Source: Christensenella sp. UBA767 (lineage in GTDB: Bacteria > Bacillota > Clostridia > Christensenellales > CAG-917). From it: a stretch of DNA of 16,005 nt. Made by a program: the position numbers and the translations under genes. The notes under the pieces were generated by a model, which saw nothing but the letters and a program-made list of their open reading frames with translations, searched no databases and had not been told where the DNA came from. The stretch's first letter is position 1; each line of letters begins with the position of its first letter. The stretch is taken from positions 6,863-22,867 of the forward strand of contig DBJV01000117.1 of NCBI GenBank assembly GCA_002297185.1, written 5' to 3'. Positions 13,266 through 16,005 of the stretch are shown here, piece after piece.

Positions 13266-13306
13266 TGCGATGATGACAACAAACTCGTTTATTGTCATAA
13301 ATCGCA
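13266..13306. repeat. Long inverted repeat in the intergenic region
   Basis: TGCGAT-G-ATGACAA (13266-13279) pairs with TTGTCAT-AA-ATCGCA (13292-13306) around a 12-base loop. No T-run follows, so it is probably part of the repeat mosaic and not a terminator. Apart from the elements listed, 12932-13330 contains no gene. Confidence 0.6.
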
Positions 13307-13330
13307 TTTGCATTTTGCTTTTCTAATCGC

Positions 13331-13377
13331 GCCGCTAATTGTCGTTACGCCAACAGAAAAATAAAACAATTAGCGGC
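13331..13377. repeat. 12-bp perfect inverted repeat upstream of the small hypothetical gene
   Basis: GCCGCTAATTGT (13331-13342) and ACAATTAGCGGC (13366-13377) are exact reverse complements, 23 bases apart, ending 9 bases before the AAAGGAG of the next gene. It may be an operator, a leader hairpin, or an element end. Confidence 0.7.
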
Positions 13378-13401
13378 ATAACCGCAAAGGAGATTTTAAC
13401 T

Positions 13402-13692
13402 ATGCAAAACTATTTCAGAATAACCGCGTATCACCCAGAAGAAAACGTATCCGTCATAATGGACGCTTACGGTATGTTTGAGAAACTCTGGCAGTTCTCG
13501 TCGTTTATGGTTCAAAAAGGCTTTAAGATTATAGCCGTAGGAAACGGAGAAACGTTTACGGACGGCAATATCGAGAAAGACGATACTTTCCGTGCAAATA
13601 AAATACTTCTTCGCGCCTGCGCCACCGGTAAGCCGACGATTGAAAACGGCAAAGTCGAAGTAAACGGCAAATTTTATACGCCGAACAACTGA
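13402..13692 (+). CDS. Small conserved-type hypothetical protein, possibly mobile-element associated
   Basis: The start is ATG 13402 with AAAGGAG 9 bases upstream; an in-frame ATG at 13339 lies inside the inverted repeat and has no ribosome site. The 96-residue protein (MQNYFRITAYHPEENVSVIM, then AYGMFEKLWQFSSFMVQKGF and a C-terminal NGKVEVNGKFYTP strand pair) looks like a compact alpha/beta cytoplasmic protein without signal or membrane segment. From memory, proteins of the form NYFRxTAYHP...EKLWQFSS...ILRACA recur in Clostridia, often near conjugative or other mobile elements; the function is not known. It is followed by a strong terminator and converges with a GNAT gene. Confidence 0.8.
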   Translation: MQNYFRITAYHPEENVSVIMDAYGMFEKLWQFSSFMVQKGFKIIAVGNGETFTDGNIEKDDTFRANKILLRACATGKPTIENGKVEVNGKFYTPNN

Positions 13693-13703
13693 ATAAAAAC
13701 GGT

Positions 13704-13735
13704 AAAAAAAGGGAGTTTTAACGCTCCCTTTTTTT
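13704..13735. terminator. Bidirectional terminator between the hypothetical and GNAT genes
   Basis: AAAAAAAGGGAG (13704-13715) and CTCCCTTTTTTT (13724-13735) pair perfectly over an 8-base loop, with T-runs suited to both strands. Confidence 0.9.
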
Positions 13736-13768
13736 ATGCCGAATCGCGCCCGAAATGAAAAAGCAATA

Positions 13769-14215
13769 CTATTTCACCATTACGTAGTTTATCAAATAAA
13801 CGCCTTGCCTTAATACTTCCTGTTTTTCTATTATATGATAACCTCGATTAAGAAAAAACGGTTTCGCCGTAATTGATGCGTGCGTTGTGATATGATTATC
13901 ATTTACCGAACATTCCAACGCATCACAAATTGCAGATGCAATACCTTGTCTTTGATAATCCTTATGCACGTAAAGCCTATCTAAATATCCTGATTCGTCG
14001 ATGTCGCCAAATCCGACAATTATATTGTCTTTTACTGCCACGACCGTGTAATTGTTTAAGAATGATTTATCCCATTCTTGCAAGTCTATGTTGCCCGTTG
14101 CCCAAGCATTCACTTGTTCTTCAGAATAATCTCTTGAATTTATATAATGAACCGTCTGATAAAATAATTCCGCCAACTGTTTGCAGTCGGCACTTTTATA
14201 TTGTCGAATTTGCAT
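13769..14215 (-). CDS. GNAT-family N-acetyltransferase
   Basis: The 148-residue protein has the GNAT core: beta4 VVAVKDNIIVGFGDI, then GYLDRLYVHKDYQRQGIASA with the acetyl-CoA pyrophosphate loop in the form Q-R-Q-G-I-A, and the C-terminal KPFFLNRGYHIIEKQEVLRQ typical of the family. It transfers an acetyl group from acetyl-CoA to an unknown amine (small molecule, antibiotic or peptide). The ATG at 14215 has only a weak ribosome site (AGAGATGA). It lies in the repeat-flanked patch, so it may be accessory. Confidence 0.9.
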   Translation of the reverse strand: MQIRQYKSADCKQLAELFYQTVHYINSRDYSEEQVNAWATGNIDLQEWDKSFLNNYTVVAVKDNIIVGFGDIDESGYLDRLYVHKDYQRQGIASAICDALECSVNDNHITTHASITAKPFFLNRGYHIIEKQEVLRQGVYLINYVMVK

Positions 14216-14278
14216 TTTTTATCATCTCTTTTTTTACTATTCTAATTAATTGCTCTTATATCAAACAGATATAAAGCA

Positions 14279-14354
14279 CCCGCCACAATTCCGCAAAATT
14301 ATCGGCTTGATGTTTTTACCGCTTAATAAACGTTGCTCGTAGGCAGGCGGAGCC
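14279..14354 (+). repeat. Repeat mosaic left part: degenerate unit and 26-base direct repeat, copy 2
   Basis: CCGCCACAATTCCGC at 14280-14294 followed by TCGGCTTGATG resembles the CTACAATTTCGC...TCGCTTGCTTGGTG end of the 13002 unit. Next, 14329-14354 is copy 2 of the 26-base repeat at 13223. Confidence 0.55.
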
Positions 14355-14460
14355 GTAGAATATAACTCCACGAAGAATAATTGTGAGCATCCATCGTTCG
14401 CCTGAGCAACCGCCGAGCCGCCTCAAGGTTGCGAAACCTTACGTACAAAAGCAATGCTCC

Positions 14461-14543
14461 ACCAAGCAAGCGATACAGCGAAACTGCGGTAAGAGTTTTT
14501 ATCCGTCTTATTCTCATAGCGTGTATCGGTTGCGCGGTAGTAG
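14461..14543 (-). repeat. Dispersed repeat, copy 2 (inverted)
   Basis: On the minus strand this reads CTACTACCGCGCAACCGATA at one end and ATCGCTTGCTTGGT at the other, matching 13002-13086 in opposite orientation. Between 14216 and 14685 there is no gene. Confidence 0.75.
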
Positions 14544-14627
14544 TTGCGAGAACAAATGCGGTTTATGGCAATAAATACATTTGTTGCCATCACAGCAATG
14601 CCGTTTGAGCAACGTGCGCCTAAATAT

Positions 14628-14659
14628 GTGTCAAGTTATCTCTACGAGATAAGTGACAC
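14628..14659. repeat. Long hairpin downstream of the carboxylesterase gene
   Basis: GTGTCAAGTTATCTC (14628-14642) pairs with GAGATAAGTGACAC (14646-14659) across a 3-base loop with one bulge. It lies 27 bases beyond the esterase stop codon but has no T-run; it may stabilise the 3' end or belong to the repeat mosaic. Confidence 0.6.
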
Positions 14660-14685
14660 GTGTTTAGCATTCGGCGCAAAATCTC

Positions 14686-15921
14686 TTATTTCAACGTTAA
14701 AACGTCGCCTTCTTTCCACTCCGTATATCCGCCGCAATTGGGATCTTGATTGCGCACAAACGCACAATAACGCTTGCGAAGTTCGGTTGCAATTTCGTAA
14801 TCCCTCTCTTCAAACTTGCGCCAACCGTGTTGTTCGAGACCGAATATATACCAAAGGTCACAACTATGGTACGCGCCCATATCATCGCCCGGCAAATCGT
14901 GATAAAAATGCGTAACCCACGTCTTGCCGTTCGCCTTTTTACGCCATTTCTGCGCGCAATTTTCAAGATAACCTTTGAGCAAATCGTCCTTCGTAACGCT
15001 CACGACACACGGCACTTGCTCGTCCTTGTAGGCGTTTTTATACAGGTCTTTCCTCACGATTTCACCGTCAAAAACAGGCATCGTAGATAGCATTGAAAGA
15101 GCAAGATTTTTCTTCGTCTGCCTGTTCCACGCAAGGAAAACGTCTCTATAATCTGCGGTAAGAATGTCCTCTCCGCGCTTTTTGAGGTCGTTTTTCACAC
15201 GCTTGAAAAATCGTACTGCTCTCTTTTTGGATTTTGGTGCGAAAATTCCCGATACGGTTGCGCCGCCCGACAGCATAATCGCGCCCTTTATCATCGCTTT
15301 CACCTCAGGCAAAAGTATAAGATTTTGCAATGAAATTGCCCCTGCGCTCTGCCCCATAAGCGTGATATTATCGGGATTTCCGCCAAATTCGGCGATATTA
15401 TTTTTCACCCACTCGATTGCGCAAATCATATCGTAAAAGGCAAGATTGCTCGTCTTTTCGTCCGAATAATACCCAAACACGTTTAGTCGATAGTTCGCGC
15501 ACACGCAAATCACGTCCTCTTTTGCGATATACTGCCCGTCAAACGGCTTTTCGTCGCTCGAGCATATGACGAACGCGCCGCCGTGAATATACAACAGCAC
15601 GGGCAAATTTTTCTTACCCTTCGGCGCATAAACGTTGAGATTGAGGCAATCCTCGCCATACTTAAAGCGCAACCCCTCTCTAAATTCCCTATAATAGAAC
15701 AAATCCATCTTCTTTTTGGACTTGCTCTCGTCAAAGAACTGCCTCGATTGCGCGCAACAATTGCCGTACGCCACCGCCTCGGTATGTTTCCCGAGATTTT
15801 TCAGCACAGGTTTTTGGAATCTTTCCGCCTCCGCGTACTTAATCCCCAAAAACGCCGCCGTATCTCCCCTGTCAATCCCGACAATCGTATGATTTTGATT
15901 TGAAATAATATAATTTTCCAT
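14686..15921 (-). CDS. Type-B carboxylesterase/lipase family protein
   Basis: This alpha/beta hydrolase of the carboxylesterase type-B family hydrolyses ester bonds; the substrate is unknown. From ATG 15921 it has 411 residues: GEDCLNLNVYAP (89-100) is the family signature, YIHGGAFV (111-118) the oxyanion hole, NITLMGQSAGAIS the nucleophile elbow with Ser192 (GQSAG where most members have GESAG), and GAYHSCDLWYIFG carries the probable catalytic His. It is shorter than typical 480-550-residue members, mainly in the lid region. No signal peptide is present, so it is cytoplasmic. A start at 15957 lies inside a hairpin array and is unlikely; ATG 15921 has only a weak ribosome site (CAAAG). Confidence 0.9.
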   Translation of the reverse strand: MENYIISNQNHTIVGIDRGDTAAFLGIKYAEAERFQKPVLKNLGKHTEAVAYGNCCAQSRQFFDESKSKKKMDLFYYREFREGLRFKYGEDCLNLNVYAPKGKKNLPVLLYIHGGAFVICSSDEKPFDGQYIAKEDVICVCANYRLNVFGYYSDEKTSNLAFYDMICAIEWVKNNIAEFGGNPDNITLMGQSAGAISLQNLILLPEVKAMIKGAIMLSGGATVSGIFAPKSKKRAVRFFKRVKNDLKKRGEDILTADYRDVFLAWNRQTKKNLALSMLSTMPVFDGEIVRKDLYKNAYKDEQVPCVVSVTKDDLLKGYLENCAQKWRKKANGKTWVTHFYHDLPGDDMGAYHSCDLWYIFGLEQHGWRKFEERDYEIATELRKRYCAFVRNQDPNCGGYTEWKEGDVLTLK

Positions 15922-15927
15922 AAACTT

Positions 15928-16005
15928 TGCACCTATGGTGCATCGATATTCTCGCAAAGCGAGAGTGATATTGCGCCCTTGGCGCAGTGATATTTTTGGC
16001 TTTGC
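15928..16005. repeat. GATATT-spaced hairpin array, 22-base period (continues past the window)
   Basis: Three GATATT words start at 15945, 15967 and 15989, exactly 22 bases apart. Between them are different perfect hairpins with 3-base loops: TGCACC-TAT-GGTGCA (15928-15942), TCTCGC-AAA-GCGAGA (15950-15964) and TGCGCC-CTT-GGCGCA (15972-15986). A fourth, TTTTGGC-TTT-GC, is cut by the window edge. The spacer is constant and the stems vary. Confidence 0.85.

Noticed and set aside
15928..16005. CRISPR array
   Set aside because: The period is 22 bases, the constant part is only six bases and the variable parts are all hairpins, unlike repeats and spacers of CRISPR.

Overview
The window looks like a chromosomal segment of an anaerobic, spore-lineage Firmicute (Clostridia), most likely an uncultured gut-type species. 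The evidence is Gram-positive style ribosome binding sites (AAGGAG, GGAGG), sigma-A type promoters with 17-base spacers, many intrinsic terminators, an Rrf2-type regulator beside cysK, an acetyl-CoA-synthase-like gene with a CooC/AcsF-type ATPase, and short GATATT-spaced hairpin arrays. Species cannot be fixed from the sequence alone.

Layout. Positions 1-1030 are visibly AT-rich: a serine beta-lactamase-family hydrolase with about six N-terminal membrane helices runs off the left edge on the minus strand, and an IS3-like insertion-sequence remnant (terminal repeat plus the first codons of a transposase) abuts its promoter. Positions 1208-2895 form a cysteine module: cysK, preceded by a promoter and two inverted repeats, convergent with an Rrf2-family regulator. 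A structured leader with an 18-codon ORF precedes the regulator. Positions 3258-3681 hold a promoter-hairpin unit without a gene and tRNA-Ser(GCU) with its own promoter and terminator.

Positions 3731-5318 hold the most unusual unit: a CooC/AcsF-like nickel-loading ATPase followed by a roughly 240-residue protein that resembles only the middle domain and first metal-cysteine cluster of acetyl-CoA synthase, with no CODH or other Wood-Ljungdahl gene in the window. Divergent from it is glmS (5406-7130). A sirtuin (minus) and a PLP aminotransferase (plus) then diverge from one near-perfect palindrome carrying two overlapping promoters (8026-8064). Next come a large lipoprotein 5'-nucleotidase (minus), a 38-codon gene of unknown function divergent from a WYL-domain regulator through a second overlapping promoter pair (11840-11877), and the regulator itself.

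From 12932 to 14680 there is an accessory patch: a small protein of a kind often seen near mobile elements and a GNAT acetyltransferase, flanked by a mosaic of dispersed and inverted repeats. A type-B carboxylesterase (minus) follows, and its start codon lies right beside a 22-base-period hairpin array that continues past the right edge.

Functionally, cysteine synthesis with its likely regulator, amino-sugar synthesis, NAD-dependent deacylation/aminotransfer and nucleotide scavenging are ordinary housekeeping. The ACS-like/CooC pair, the two small regulated ORFs and the repeat structures are the parts most likely to be new.
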